Below are positions 9,583 to 18,580 of a DNA stretch of 64,000 nt, in pieces. Below the pieces are notes generated by a model. It did no database searches. It saw only the letters and a list, made by a program, of their open reading frames with translations, and was not told the origin of the DNA. Position 1 is the stretch's first letter. Each line of letters starts with the position of its first letter. The stretch comes from an uncultured Croceitalea sp. Lineage in GTDB: Bacteria > Bacteroidota > Bacteroidia > Flavobacteriales > Flavobacteriaceae. The stretch spans positions 1 to 64,000 of the forward strand of contig CANMOV010000008.1 of the NCBI GenBank assembly GCA_947499565.1. Direction: 5' to 3'. The translations under genes and the position numbers were made by a program.

Positions 9583-10665
9583 TTAGCGCTTTGCTTTTTG
9601 CAAAAGATAAAAGCCAACTACTCCAAAAATTAAATTTGGTAATACCACAGCTAAAAGTGGTGAAAAACCTGATTGTTCTGCTAAAGTACCAAAGACTTTA
9701 TCAAAAAATATATAGATGAAGGCAACTCCAATCCCAAAGGCTAAGTTAACACCCATACCTCCACGACGTTTTACGGAAGAAACTGCCACCGCTATTATAG
9801 TCAAAACAAAAGCTGCTACTGGTAAAGCCCATCTCTTGTATTTTACCAAGACGTATGAATTTATGTTTGAAGCTCCTTTTTTACGTTGTTCATCTATAAA
9901 ATCATTTAACTCAAAAAGATTTTTAGTATCTGCGACATAAGATACTGGAGTTAAATCATCTATTTGAAAACTAAAAACAGTATCTAAACGTCTTTTTGTT
10001 TCAACCAATTCTATGCCGTTTCTTATTTTTCGCTTTTTATAACTGGTTAAACGATATATACTATCTTTTTCAACCCATCTTATATTTGCCGCAGAGATTT
10101 TATAATCCAAAACTTCATCTTCATTAAAATGCTCATAGGTAAAATTGTAACCTATCGCTCTATCCGGGTCAAAACTACTTACGTAAATGTAATCCTGATC
10201 ATTTAGTTGATTAAAAATATTCGTGGTTTGCTGTACCTGTCTTCCTTTTTTAAAATATTTATATTCAAATTCATTATAACCTATACTTGCATTTGGAACA
10301 ATGAACATTCCCATAAAGAATATGAGAATTGCCACTAAACTCGCTCCTATCATATATGGTCTTAAAAAGCGCCAATAGGATACTCCAGAACTTAATACTG
10401 CTACTATTTCTGTGTTACTGGCTAATTTTGAAGTAAAAAATATAATAGAAAGGAAAAGAAAAATTGGTAGTAGTAGGTTACCAATAACCAACGTGAAATT
10501 TCCATAAAAAACAATAACTTCTGCAAGTGGTGCTTCATTATCAATGATTTTACCCACTTTTTCAGCAAGATTTGCCATTATCCCAATTGGAACAAACAGC
10601 AATAACATCCCTAAAAAGGTAATCAAATAGCGTTTTAATATGTACTTATCAAGAATGGTAAGCAT
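9583..10665 (-). CDS. LptF/LptG family lipopolysaccharide-export permease
   Basis: 360 residues of the YjgP/YjgQ family. The N-terminus MLTILDKYILKRYL is typical. There are about three membrane helices in the first 110 residues, a periplasmic domain (about 120-265) with beta-jellyroll-like content, and three C-terminal helices. With LptB and a partner permease it extracts LPS from the inner membrane and passes it to the LptA bridge. I do not assign F or G. Its start overlaps the tgt stop region, so the two are likely translationally coupled (tgt first). Confidence 0.9.
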   Translation of the reverse strand: MLTILDKYILKRYLITFLGMLLLFVPIGIMANLAEKVGKIIDNEAPLAEVIVFYGNFTLVIGNLLLPIFLFLSIIFFTSKLASNTEIVAVLSSGVSYWRFLRPYMIGASLVAILIFFMGMFIVPNASIGYNEFEYKYFKKGRQVQQTTNIFNQLNDQDYIYVSSFDPDRAIGYNFTYEHFNEDEVLDYKISAANIRWVEKDSIYRLTSYKKRKIRNGIELVETKRRLDTVFSFQIDDLTPVSYVADTKNLFELNDFIDEQRKKGASNINSYVLVKYKRWALPVAAFVLTIIAVAVSSVKRRGGMGVNLAFGIGVAFIYIFFDKVFGTLAEQSGFSPLLAVVLPNLIFGVVGFYLLQKAKR

Positions 10666-11795
10666 TATAATCTTTTATCCATTTGTTTAACCATCATTGT
10701 TTTCCATTCATAGAACTCTCCTGCAATAATTTTCTCTCTTGCAGTGCGCACCAACCACAGATAAAAACCTAGGTTATGAATAGTAGCAATCTGTTTTCCC
10801 AAATATTCATTGGCAGCAAAAAGATGTCTTAGATAGGCTTTAGAATATTCTGTATCAACAAAGGTAATACCCATATCGTCTATAGCGGAAAAATCATTTT
10901 CCCATTTCTTATTTTTTATGTTAATGGTGCCATGGGCAGTAAAGAGCATTCCGTTTCTTGCATTCCGTGTTGGCATTACACAGTCAAACATATCTACACC
11001 TAATGCTATGTTTTCCAAAATATTAAGAGGCGTACCAACACCCATAAGATACCTTGGTTTATCTTCAGGTAATATATCGCATACAATCTCTGACATTTCA
11101 TACATCTCATCAGCAGGTTCTCCAACTGATAGTCCACCAATAGCATTGCCTTCTGCCCCAACTGAAGCAATATATTCTGCAGATTGTTTGCGTAAATCTT
11201 TATATGTAGATCCTTGTACTATTGGAAAAAATGATTGTGAATGTCCATATTTAAAAGGCACTTTATCTAAATGTGCTATACATCTATCCAACCAGCGGTG
11301 TGTCATATGCATAGAACGTTTAGCATAATTATAATCACAAGGATAAGGCGTACATTCATCAAACGCCATAATAATATCTGCACCTATAGTTCGCTGCACT
11401 TCCATAACACTCTCTGGGGAAAAAAAATGCGTAGAACCATCTATATGGGATTTAAATTTAACGCCCTCTTCCTTGATTTTCCTATTACCAGAAAGAGAGT
11501 AGACTTGATAACCACCACTATCGGTAAGAATATTTCTATCCCATCCCATAAATTTATGCAAACCTCCAGCTTGCTCCAGAATTTCCATACCTGGCCTTAA
11601 ATACAAATGATAGGTATTTCCTAAAATAATGTCTGGGTTAATATCCTCTCGCAACTCCCTCTGATGTACTCCTTTTACAGAAGCTACTGTACCAACAGGC
11701 ATAAAAATTGGGGTTTCAATTTTACCTCTATCGGTCATCAACTCTCCAGCCCTAGCCTTACTATTAGAATCTTTATGTAATAAATTAAACTTCAA
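10665..11795 (-). CDS. tgt: queuine tRNA-ribosyltransferase, TTG start
   Basis: Exchanges guanine-34 of GUN-anticodon tRNAs for preQ1 in queuosine synthesis. Catalytic and binding features: DSGGYQ, the catalytic Asp segment MAFDECTPYP, SVGEP and FDCVMPTRNARNG. The longest ORF starts at an ATG at 11852, but family homology begins at LKFNLLHKD. A TTG at 11795 gives 376 residues, the typical length, so I use it; the extra 19 residues (MLSIYCITDA...) look non-homologous. The usual C-terminal zinc Cys cluster is not evident: after TVN-type residues the C-terminus has NIKNKKW and few Cys, so zinc ligands should be checked. Confidence 0.92.
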   Translation of the reverse strand: MKFNLLHKDSNSKARAGELMTDRGKIETPIFMPVGTVASVKGVHQRELREDINPDIILGNTYHLYLRPGMEILEQAGGLHKFMGWDRNILTDSGGYQVYSLSGNRKIKEEGVKFKSHIDGSTHFFSPESVMEVQRTIGADIIMAFDECTPYPCDYNYAKRSMHMTHRWLDRCIAHLDKVPFKYGHSQSFFPIVQGSTYKDLRKQSAEYIASVGAEGNAIGGLSVGEPADEMYEMSEIVCDILPEDKPRYLMGVGTPLNILENIALGVDMFDCVMPTRNARNGMLFTAHGTINIKNKKWENDFSAIDDMGITFVDTEYSKAYLRHLFAANEYLGKQIATIHNLGFYLWLVRTAREKIIAGEFYEWKTMMVKQMDKRL

Positions 11796-11907
11796 AAAAG
11801 CTGATTTTAATTGGCAAATATAGGCATCTGTTATGCAGTATATACTTAACAAAAAAATAAAGTTCTGTACTTGTTAAAACCTTTGTTAAAATAATCTGAG
11901 CTCGCCC

Positions 11908-11938
11908 TTGTATTACAACATGGATGCCCTTACTTTTG
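11908..11938 (+). promoter_or_regulatory. sigma-A-type promoter of the transketolase operon
   Basis: TTG (11908-11910), 20 nt, TACTTTTG (11931-11938): a perfect -7 element at the standard spacing. It ends 24 nt before the ATG of the transketolase N-terminal subunit. Confidence 0.75.
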
Positions 11939-11962
11939 AAAGCATATTATAAAAAATAAACC

Positions 11963-12808
11963 ATGGCAAATTTGGAAGAATTACAAAATCTTGTAGTTCA
12001 AGTAAGACGAGATATTTTACGCATGGTACATAAAGTGAACTCAGGACATCCTGGTGGTTCACTAGGCTGTACTGAATTCTTTGTAGCGCTCTACAATGAA
12101 ATTATGGAGTTAAAAGAGGGTTTTGATATGGATGGAAACAATGAGGACTTATTTTTTCTCTCCAACGGACATATCTCTCCAGTATTTTACAGCGTATTGG
12201 CAAGAAGAGGTTATTTTGAGGTAGACGAACTAAATACGTTTAGATTAATTAATTCACGTTTGCAAGGTCACCCAACTACTCATGAAGGTTTGCCAGGTGT
12301 GCGAATTGCTTCAGGCTCATTAGGACAAGGAATGTCTGTAGCTATTGGTGCAGCTTTAGCTAAAAAACTAAACGGCGACAATAAGCTTATCTATAGTCTG
12401 CATGGCGATGGAGAACTGCAAGAAGGGCAAAATTGGGAAGCAATCATGTATGCTGCTGGAAACAAAGTTGATAATTACATTGCAACTATTGATTTAAATG
12501 GACAACAGATAGATGGCTCTACGGATGATGTTTTACCATTAGGTGATGTAGCAGAAAAATTTAGAGTTTTTGGTTGGGATGTTTTGGAAATTGAAAACGG
12601 CAATGATTTAAAACAAGTTATTGAAGGTTTAAATAATGCTAAGAGTAGAACCGGGAAAGGAAAACCTGTTTGTGTTATAATGACCACTATGATGGGCAAC
12701 GGTGTAGACTTTATGATGCATACACATGCATGGCATGGAAAAGCACCTAGTGATGAGCAATTAGAAACAGCATTAGCCCAGAATCCAGAAACCTTAGGGG
12801 ACTATTAA
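11963..12808 (+). CDS. transketolase, N-terminal (TPP-binding) subunit
   Basis: 281 residues covering the thiamine-diphosphate-binding half of transketolase: KVNSGHPGGSLG near residue 24, GHPT, GSLGQGMSVAIGAAL, and the TPP motif GDGELQEGQNWEA. Transketolase moves two-carbon units in the non-oxidative pentose phosphate pathway. Many Bacteroidota and archaea encode it as two genes, and the C-terminal half follows 16 nt later, so this is a normal split form and not a frameshift. Confidence 0.96.
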   Translation: MANLEELQNLVVQVRRDILRMVHKVNSGHPGGSLGCTEFFVALYNEIMELKEGFDMDGNNEDLFFLSNGHISPVFYSVLARRGYFEVDELNTFRLINSRLQGHPTTHEGLPGVRIASGSLGQGMSVAIGAALAKKLNGDNKLIYSLHGDGELQEGQNWEAIMYAAGNKVDNYIATIDLNGQQIDGSTDDVLPLGDVAEKFRVFGWDVLEIENGNDLKQVIEGLNNAKSRTGKGKPVCVIMTTMMGNGVDFMMHTHAWHGKAPSDEQLETALAQNPETLGDY

Positions 12809-12824
12809 TTTTTTAAGCAACAAG

Positions 12825-13778
12825 ATGACAAAATATACAGACCAAGGAAAACAAGATACTAGAAGCGGATACGGAGCAGGTATGACCGAGTTAGGTAGAA
12901 CCAATCCAAATGTAGTGGCATTGTGTGCAGATTTAGTAGGCTCTTTAAAGATTCAAACTTTTATAGATGAAAATCCAGAACGATTCTTTCAAGTGGGGAT
13001 TGCTGAGGCTAATATGATGGGGATTGCAGCAGGTTTAACCATTGGAGGTAAAATTCCGTTCACTGGTACTTTTGCAAATTTTTCAACTGGTCGTGTTTAT
13101 GATCAGATTCGCCAATCCATTGCTTATTCTGATAAGAATGTGAAAATTTGCGCTTCACATGCAGGTATCACACTGGGAGAAGATGGTGCTACGCATCAAA
13201 TTTTAGAAGATATCGGTTTAATGAAAATGTTACCTGGTATGACTGTTATAAATCCTTGTGATTTTAACCAAACAAAAGCAGCAACTCTAGCTATTGCGGA
13301 ACATCACGGACCAGTTTATTTACGTTTTGGTAGACCAAAGGTGGCAAACTTTACTCCTGTTGACCAAAAATTTGAAATTGGTAAAGCGCTTATGCTTAGT
13401 GAGGGTATAGATGTAACCATTTTTGCAACTGGACATTTGGTTTGGGAATCTTTATTAGCAGCAGAAGCATTGGAAAATCAAGGTATCTCTGCAGAAGTAA
13501 TAAATATTCACACTATTAAACCATTAGACGAAGAAGCGATAATAAAATCTGCTAAAAAGACAGGCTGTGTTGTATCTGCAGAAGAGCATAACTTTTTAGG
13601 TGGCTTAGGGGAAAGTATTGCTAGAACTTTAGCGATTCACCACCCAACACCGCAAGAATTTGTGGCTACCCAAGATACTTTTGGGGAAAGTGGAACTCCA
13701 GAGCAGTTAATGGATAAATATGGTTTAAACAATAAAGCTATTGAAGCAGCCGTTTTAAGAGTGATGAAAAGAAAATAA
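12825..13778 (+). CDS. transketolase, C-terminal subunit
   Basis: 317 residues: the pyrimidine-binding domain (RSGYGAGMTELG, FFQVGIAEANMMGIAAGL, with the Glu that activates TPP) and the C-terminal transketolase domain (VVSAEEHNFLGGLGESIA). It pairs with the preceding subunit to form the active enzyme; the genes are 16 nt apart and share one promoter. Domain boundaries are normal on both sides. Confidence 0.96.
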   Translation: MTKYTDQGKQDTRSGYGAGMTELGRTNPNVVALCADLVGSLKIQTFIDENPERFFQVGIAEANMMGIAAGLTIGGKIPFTGTFANFSTGRVYDQIRQSIAYSDKNVKICASHAGITLGEDGATHQILEDIGLMKMLPGMTVINPCDFNQTKAATLAIAEHHGPVYLRFGRPKVANFTPVDQKFEIGKALMLSEGIDVTIFATGHLVWESLLAAEALENQGISAEVINIHTIKPLDEEAIIKSAKKTGCVVSAEEHNFLGGLGESIARTLAIHHPTPQEFVATQDTFGESGTPEQLMDKYGLNNKAIEAAVLRVMKRK

Positions 13779-13831
13779 TTTTTGGTATTGTCTTTGATAC
13801 TTCTTTTCGCATAATTAAAAAACGGAACAAA

Positions 13832-14416
13832 ATGAAAAAAACACTTATGATTATGGTAGTTGCTCTTTTTAGTGCAACTGCATTCGCACAGAGCGGTTCA
13901 GGATTTGGGGTTAAAGCTGGACTTAATTACAATGGAAATGGTGATTACTTTAGTGATGCCCAAAATACATTTGAAAATCCCGATAAGAATGCTGGATTCC
14001 ACATTGGCGTTTACGGTAAATTAGGAAATCGCATTTATGTAAGACCAGAATTAGTGTATACTAGCACAACATCTGGCTATGATGAAGGCGATTTAAAAAT
14101 TAAAAAACTAGATTTACCTGTTTTGGTAGGTGCAAAAGTAATAGGTCCCTTACATGTTTTTGCAGGACCATCATTCCAATATATTTTAAATAATAAGTTT
14201 GATGATATTACTATTGACAATATAGAAAATGATTTTTCAGTTGGTTTAAATATTGGTGCTGGGGTTAATCTAGGGAAATTTGGTATTGATTTGCGCTATG
14301 AACGTGGATTTAGTGAGAATGAAATCAATTTTATTAATTCTAACTTTACTAATGTAAATGATAGAGTTGATACAAGACCGGACCAACTTATACTAAGCTT
14401 CTCATTAAAAATATAA
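13832..14416 (+). CDS. PorT-like outer-membrane beta-barrel protein
   Basis: 194 residues with a signal peptide (about 1-19, ending AFAQS), then alternating beta-strand segments starting GFGVKAGLNYNG and ending in a terminal strand LILSFSLKI. This is the OMP_b-brl_2/PorT-like fold: an 8-stranded barrel of unknown cargo. Not enough to call it T9SS PorT itself. It follows the transketolase genes by 53 nt and ends at a bidirectional terminator. Confidence 0.8.
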   Translation: MKKTLMIMVVALFSATAFAQSGSGFGVKAGLNYNGNGDYFSDAQNTFENPDKNAGFHIGVYGKLGNRIYVRPELVYTSTTSGYDEGDLKIKKLDLPVLVGAKVIGPLHVFAGPSFQYILNNKFDDITIDNIENDFSVGLNIGAGVNLGKFGIDLRYERGFSENEINFINSNFTNVNDRVDTRPDQLILSFSLKI

Positions 14417-14436
14417 ATTTTACACCTTTATATAAT

Positions 14437-14470
14437 AAAAAAAGCCTCGATTAATATCGAGGCTTTTTTT
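14437..14470. terminator. bidirectional terminator
   Basis: A 15-bp stem, AAAAAAAGCCTCGAT (14437-14451) with ATCGAGGCTTTTTTT (14456-14470), around loop TAAT. It has A- and U-runs on both sides and lies between the convergent barrel and FKBP genes, so it can serve both. Confidence 0.93.
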
Positions 14471-14471
14471 A

Positions 14472-15446
14472 TTAACTGTTATCTTGATCGCGATAGTCTG
14501 GAATTCCATCCCCATCTGTATCTGGAAAAGTTATAGTCCCATCGCTATTAATAATAATTTCATCCCTTGTTAAAGTTCCATCATCATCATCATCTGCATC
14601 TAAAAAATCCACAGATAATGGAAAACCTGCAGCTCTCTCCTCATCTTCATCTGTATTATCGTCAAACAAAAAGTTATTACCATTTAAATCTTCTTGGATT
14701 GATGGAATTCCATCTCCATCATGATCTGTCACATTAATTGTAAATAAGTCTATTTCAAATATAAGTGGAGAATATTGCGGAATACCACCCGTTGCGCTAT
14801 TAAAACCGCCAAGACCTGATGGGAAAATCATCATTCCAACGCCATAACCTTCAACTGCAAATGTTCCATCAGGGTTTATAGTGGGAACCCCACCAGGTTT
14901 AAAGTTAACCATGCCCTCAGAAAAACCTCTAAAACCTTGAAGAGGTGCTTGGATTCTTGCTAAATCAAACCAAATGGGACTTGTTGTAGATCCATCAAAA
15001 GAAGTACCATTTAAAAGTTTACCTTCATATCTAACAAAAACAGAATCAGCAACTGAAGGATTATCCTTTTCTTGGATTCCTTGCCTTGCATTTAAATAAT
15101 AATATTGGTGTTGAATATCCTCTTCTCCATCACTAAGTGCAAATTCGAATGAAGAGACATTTATAATAGCAGAGTCTACTTGTTGAATCAAAGGAGTTTT
15201 ATCTGTATTATCACCCGCTATGGTATCAATACGGATTTTAAAATCAAAATCTGCAGGAGGTGTTTGGAATTCCTCATAATTATAAAAGTGTGTTTTAAGA
15301 AATGCTATGATTTCCTGCCTATTCTCTGGCTCTACCTCGCTTAACAGACGTGGCGGAACTTGCTGAAAATTGTTCTCGTCATCGTTCCCACAAGAAATAA
15401 GCAAAAGTGCAATACTCAATACACTTAAAATTCTTTTCATCTTCAT
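14472..15446 (-). CDS. FKBP-type peptidyl-prolyl isomerase lipoprotein with Asp-rich C-terminus
   Basis: From the ATG at 15446 (MKMKRILSVLSIALLLISCGN) the protein has 324 residues and a clear lipobox (LLISC). An upstream start at 15473 would push charged residues ahead of the signal. An FKBP domain lies near residues 120-235 (VFVRYEGKLLNGTSFDGS, GFSEGMVNFKPGG, GFNSATGGIPQYSPLIFEIDL). After it come three Asp-rich DxDGDG-like segments (DHDGDGIPS, DADDDDDGTL, DTDGDGIPDYRD), which likely bind calcium. A role in folding of exported proteins is inferred. Confidence 0.87.
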   Translation of the reverse strand: MKMKRILSVLSIALLLISCGNDDENNFQQVPPRLLSEVEPENRQEIIAFLKTHFYNYEEFQTPPADFDFKIRIDTIAGDNTDKTPLIQQVDSAIINVSSFEFALSDGEEDIQHQYYYLNARQGIQEKDNPSVADSVFVRYEGKLLNGTSFDGSTTSPIWFDLARIQAPLQGFRGFSEGMVNFKPGGVPTINPDGTFAVEGYGVGMMIFPSGLGGFNSATGGIPQYSPLIFEIDLFTINVTDHDGDGIPSIQEDLNGNNFLFDDNTDEDEERAAGFPLSVDFLDADDDDDGTLTRDEIIINSDGTITFPDTDGDGIPDYRDQDNS

Positions 15447-15520
15447 TTTTTTTATTAATGGCGCAAGATACAATTTTCAGCTATTTTTGCTCTCTACCTT
15501 AACAAAGATTAGCATTATCT

Positions 15521-15892
15521 ATGCGTATTGATAAGTATTTATGGAGCGTTCGGTATTTTAAGACTCGTAATATTGCTACTACTGCTTGTAAAAAAGGGCA
15601 TGTAAAAGTTAATAACCAAGTGGTAAAACCATCTAGGGAAGTATACCCTATGGATAAAATAACAGTTCGTAAAAACCAAATTGATTATCGTCTTGAAGTT
15701 TTAGACGTACCAGAAAGCAGAGTTGGCGCTAAACTTGTAGGAATGTATCGCAAAGACACAACACCTAAAGAAGCTTTTGAGCATAACGAATTATTAAAGT
15801 TTGCTAAAGACCATTATAGAAAGAAAGGCACCGGGCGACCAACTAAAAAAGACAGGCGTAACATCGATGATTATTTGGATGAGTCAGAATAA
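15521..15892 (+). CDS. S4-domain RNA-binding protein (HslR/Hsp15-like)
   Basis: 123 residues. The N-terminal S4 domain reads MRIDKYLWSVRYFKTRNIATTACKKGHVKVN. The C-terminal tail is basic, with GTGRPTKKDRRNIDDYL. E. coli Hsp15 binds stalled 50S-nascent-chain complexes. Similar short S4 proteins occur across Bacteroidota. Confidence 0.9.
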   Translation: MRIDKYLWSVRYFKTRNIATTACKKGHVKVNNQVVKPSREVYPMDKITVRKNQIDYRLEVLDVPESRVGAKLVGMYRKDTTPKEAFEHNELLKFAKDHYRKKGTGRPTKKDRRNIDDYLDESE

Positions 15893-15910
15893 AGGTATTC
15901 TTTATCTTTG
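15874..15910 (+). promoter_or_regulatory. promoter of the phosphoribosyltransferase gene
   Basis: TATCTTTG (15903-15910) is a perfect -7 element, with TTTG (15874-15877) 25 nt upstream, slightly long. Its position, 18 nt before the ATG at 15929, also argues that the in-frame TTG at 15908, which lies inside the -7 box, is not the start. Confidence 0.5.
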
Positions 15911-15928
15911 GAAAAGAAACTTGGTTTT

Positions 15929-16426
15929 ATGGTTAACAAAATTCTTACCCACGAACAAATACAACATAAAGTAAAACGTATCGCATATCAAATTTATGAA
16001 GCGAATGTTGAAGAAACTGAGTTAATCATAGCTGGTATAGACGGAGGTGGGTTGAGCCTAGCAAAAAAAATTAAAGCAGTACTTCAAAAAATAACTGAGG
16101 CTAAGATTATACTCTGTAAGGTGATGATGGATAAAAAAAATCCTTTGGATAGTGGCGTAACCACATCATTAGGTGAAGAGTCGTATCAAAATAAGTCTAT
16201 TGTGCTTGTAGATGATGTTTTAAACTCTGGCACAACATTAATTTATGGTGTACATCATTTTCTAAAAACACCTTTAAAACAATTAAAAACAGCGGTCCTA
16301 GTTAACCGAAATCATAAAAAATATCCTGTTAAAGCTGATTATAAAGGAATTTCACTATCTACATCCTTAAATGAGCACATTAAAGTAGCGTTCCAAGCAA
16401 AGAATGATTTGGTATATCTAGAGTAA
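15929..16426 (+). CDS. phosphoribosyltransferase (PyrR-like)
   Basis: 165 residues from the ATG at 15929. The PRPP-binding motif is IVLVDDVLNSGTTL, and the N-terminal half has LIIAGIDGGGLSLAKKI. The type I PRTase fold is clear. The closest relatives by pattern are PyrR/ComF-like proteins, either uracil phosphoribosyltransferase/attenuator or an orphan enzyme. The pyrimidine genes are not nearby, so the substrate is open. It overlaps the convergent aroK by 9 nt. Confidence 0.82.
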   Translation: MVNKILTHEQIQHKVKRIAYQIYEANVEETELIIAGIDGGGLSLAKKIKAVLQKITEAKIILCKVMMDKKNPLDSGVTTSLGEESYQNKSIVLVDDVLNSGTTLIYGVHHFLKTPLKQLKTAVLVNRNHKKYPVKADYKGISLSTSLNEHIKVAFQAKNDLVYLE

Positions 16427-16933
16427 TAAACTTTTAATCTCTTCCACGATTTCTTCTGCGGATTTTTTATCGCAGTTAATTGTGTTTTCCGTTTGAGAAT
16501 AAAACGTAATTCTTTCGAATAAATGCTTACCAATAAACTCTGGTAAACCCTCATCTGGAATGTTCGCAACTAGTGGTCTTGTATCTTTTTCTTTTAGTAT
16601 CCTTTCCACTAAGGAAGGAATAGGGAGTTTTAAGAAAAAAGAGCTAGCTGCCATTTCGTTAATAAGCTTCATATTATTTCCGTAGCAAGGTGTTCCCCCA
16701 CCTGTCGCAAGAACAAAATTTTTCTTATGCATTAGCAGGTTTTTTAAAACTTGGGTTTCGGTTTTTCTAAAAAACAGTTCACCTTTCTTTTTAAATATTT
16801 CTGGAACGGGCAATCCTACTTCGGTAGCAATGGCATTATCCAAATCTATAAAGTCTACTTTAAGAGAATTTGCAAGAATTTTACCTATTGTTGACTTTCC
16901 ACTGGCCATATAACCTACTAAAACAAGCTTCAT
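16418..16933 (-). CDS. aroK: shikimate kinase
   Basis: 171 residues. Phosphorylates shikimate with ATP in aromatic amino acid synthesis. Walker A is GYMASGKSTIG near residue 7; the shikimate-binding segments are FIDLDNAI, FRKTE and ATGGGTPCY; the lid contains KDTRPL. Normal length. An AAATTTG box (16966-16973, minus strand) may be its -7 element, but no good -33 partner is seen. Confidence 0.96.
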   Translation of the reverse strand: MKLVLVGYMASGKSTIGKILANSLKVDFIDLDNAIATEVGLPVPEIFKKKGELFFRKTETQVLKNLLMHKKNFVLATGGGTPCYGNNMKLINEMAASSFFLKLPIPSLVERILKEKDTRPLVANIPDEGLPEFIGKHLFERITFYSQTENTINCDKKSAEEIVEEIKSLLL

Positions 16934-16986
16934 TTCTACTATTTATCCTTTAATTAAAAAAAAAACAAATTTATTATTAATTCAGG

Positions 16987-17017
16987 TTGAATAATGTAAT
17001 TATTGATATTATATTTG
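16987..17017 (+). promoter_or_regulatory. promoter of tRNA-Lys
   Basis: TTG (16987-16989), 20 nt, TATATTTG (17010-17017): a perfect Bacteroidota promoter ending 40 nt before the mature tRNA 5' end. Confidence 0.8.
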
Positions 17018-17057
17018 CAGCCGCTTATGACGCTTGTAAAGCAACAAAAGCAATTAT

Positions 17058-17130
17058 GACCTGATAGCTCAGTTGGTAGAGCATCTCCCTTTTAAGGAGA
17101 GGGTCCTGGGTTCGAGCCCCAGTCAGGTCA
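17058..17130 (+). tRNA. tRNA-Lys (anticodon TTT)
   Basis: 73 nt including the discriminator A at 17130. The acceptor stem GACCTGA pairs with TCAGGTC. The D-arm has GATAGCTCAGTTGGTAGAGC, the anticodon loop CTTTTAA carries TTT, and the T-arm is CTGGGTTCGAGCCCCAG. CCA is not encoded. It is a likely integration site: a tyrosine recombinase gene starts 229 nt downstream. Confidence 0.97.
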
Positions 17131-17153
17131 CTTTTAAGAGTCCATAATCATTC

Positions 17154-17188
17154 AAAAAGTCTGTAAATCAAAGATTTACGGACTTTTT
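17154..17188 (+). terminator. terminator after tRNA-Lys
   Basis: A 16-bp stem with one G.T pair, AAAAAGTCTGTAAATC (17154-17169) with GATTTACGGACTTTTT (17173-17188), loop AAA, then a T-run. Confidence 0.88.
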
Positions 17189-17231
17189 TATTTTCCCTTG
17201 TTTCATTTGATATCAAATAATACCATTTTCC

Positions 17232-17283
17232 GCGGTGTATTATCCGGTGTACACTTTGCTGAATTCGAAAAGTGTACACCGCG
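17232..17283. repeat. nested inverted repeats upstream of the integrase
   Basis: CGGTGTACACTTT (17245-17257) is inverted perfectly at 17269-17281 around an 11-nt loop. A second copy of the arm, CGCGGTGTA (17232-17240), is inverted at 17275-17283 (TACACCGCG). Three copies of a GGTGTA core between the tRNA and the integrase gene suggest integrase or excisionase arm-type sites, or an operator controlling the integrase. Confidence 0.6.
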
Positions 17284-17359
17284 AGGCTGTTAAAATTTCT
17301 GATTATCAAGGTATTACAAAAGAAACTTAACATTTTAAAAATCAGTAAAAATCACAGTT

Positions 17360-18580
17360 ATGGAAACAAATTCTTTCGCAGTTTTATGCTATGTACGCAA
17401 AGCCAGAATAAATCAAAAAGGTGAAGTCCCGTTATTTTGCAGAATTACCGTAAACTCAAAACGGGCTGAATTCAGTGTTCAACGTAAAGTAAAAGTTGAT
17501 AAATGGTCTTCAATAAAAGGTAGGGTTAAAGGTTCTAACTCTACAAGCAAAGCTCTAAACCACTATATCGATGAACTGGAATCCAAAGCATATACTATCC
17601 ACTCTAAATTGGTAATTAAGGGGAAGCCTTTTACAGCTGAAACCATTAAGCATAAAATTCTTAATACAGAAACTGTCAATAAAACGTTACTAGAAGTTTA
17701 TGATGAACATAATATCCAAATTGAACAGTTATTAGGTATAGAATACTCCTATGGAGCATACAGGAGACATATTCGCACTAGAAATCATCTAGCAAACTTT
17801 ATGGAAAAGGAATATAAGTTGAAAGATTTATTTATTAGAGAAGTGGACTTAAAGTTTATCAATCGTTTTCATCACTTTTTAAAAACTCGAAAAATTGGTA
17901 ATCAAAATACCATTACCAAATATGTGGTAAACTTTAAAAAAATTATGAGGATAGCGGTAGCAAACAATTGGGTGAATAAAGACCCCTTTTATCACTGGAA
18001 AGCAAAATGGAAAAAGGTAGAACGAGATATTCTAACGGAACTGGAACTACGCTCATTAATTGAACAAGATTTTGATATACCCCGTTTGGAACAAATTAGA
18101 GATATTTTTGTTTTCTCATGCTTTACTGGTTTAGCCTATGTAGATGTCCAAAAATTATCCTCTGATCATATCGTTATTGGCATGGATGGGCAACGATGGA
18201 TTAAAATAAATCGTTCAAAAACTGATTCTCGAAGTGTTGTTCCCCTACTCCCAACTTCGGAAGAAATTTTAAACAAATACAAGGGTCATCATTTGACAAA
18301 AGAGAATGGATTGTTATTACCAGTAATCAGCAATCAAAAAACCAATGCTTTTTTGAAAGAAATTGCTAAAATCTGTAACATTCAAAAAAACTTAACCTTT
18401 CACTTGGCACGACATACCTTTGCCACCACGGTAACTTTGGCCAATGGTGTTCCCATAGAATCTGTTAGTAAAATGCTTGGACACCAATCATTAAAAACAA
18501 CACAAATCTATGCCAAGGTTATTGATAAAAAATTGGTGGAAGATATGGAAGTTGTTAAAGCCAAATTCAAATTGGTTTGA
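17360..18580 (+). CDS. tyrosine recombinase (IntDOT-like integrase)
   Basis: 406 residues. N-terminal arm-binding domain (about 1-90), core-binding SAM-like domain (about 105-215) and catalytic domain (220-400). Catalytic residues seen: K287, H348-x-x-R351 (HLAR), H375 and nucleophile Y384. At the place of the first catalytic Arg the motif reads FTGLAYVD, with A259. Bacteroides conjugative-transposon integrases of the IntDOT group also lack this Arg, and an Arg just before the Lys (here R285) is thought to help. The gene appears intact. It probably integrated the downstream element at tRNA-Lys. Confidence 0.93.
   Translation: METNSFAVLCYVRKARINQKGEVPLFCRITVNSKRAEFSVQRKVKVDKWSSIKGRVKGSNSTSKALNHYIDELESKAYTIHSKLVIKGKPFTAETIKHKILNTETVNKTLLEVYDEHNIQIEQLLGIEYSYGAYRRHIRTRNHLANFMEKEYKLKDLFIREVDLKFINRFHHFLKTRKIGNQNTITKYVVNFKKIMRIAVANNWVNKDPFYHWKAKWKKVERDILTELELRSLIEQDFDIPRLEQIRDIFVFSCFTGLAYVDVQKLSSDHIVIGMDGQRWIKINRSKTDSRSVVPLLPTSEEILNKYKGHHLTKENGLLLPVISNQKTNAFLKEIAKICNIQKNLTFHLARHTFATTVTLANGVPIESVSKMLGHQSLKTTQIYAKVIDKKLVEDMEVVKAKFKLV

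Noticed and set aside
11963-13778. Transketolase gene split by a frameshift
   Set aside because: Both parts have their own start, clean domain boundaries and a 16-nt spacer, the known two-subunit arrangement.
17148-17333. Minus-strand ORF between tRNA-Lys and the integrase
   Set aside because: It overlaps the tRNA terminator stem and the nested inverted repeats and encodes no recognisable protein; the DNA structures explain the region.
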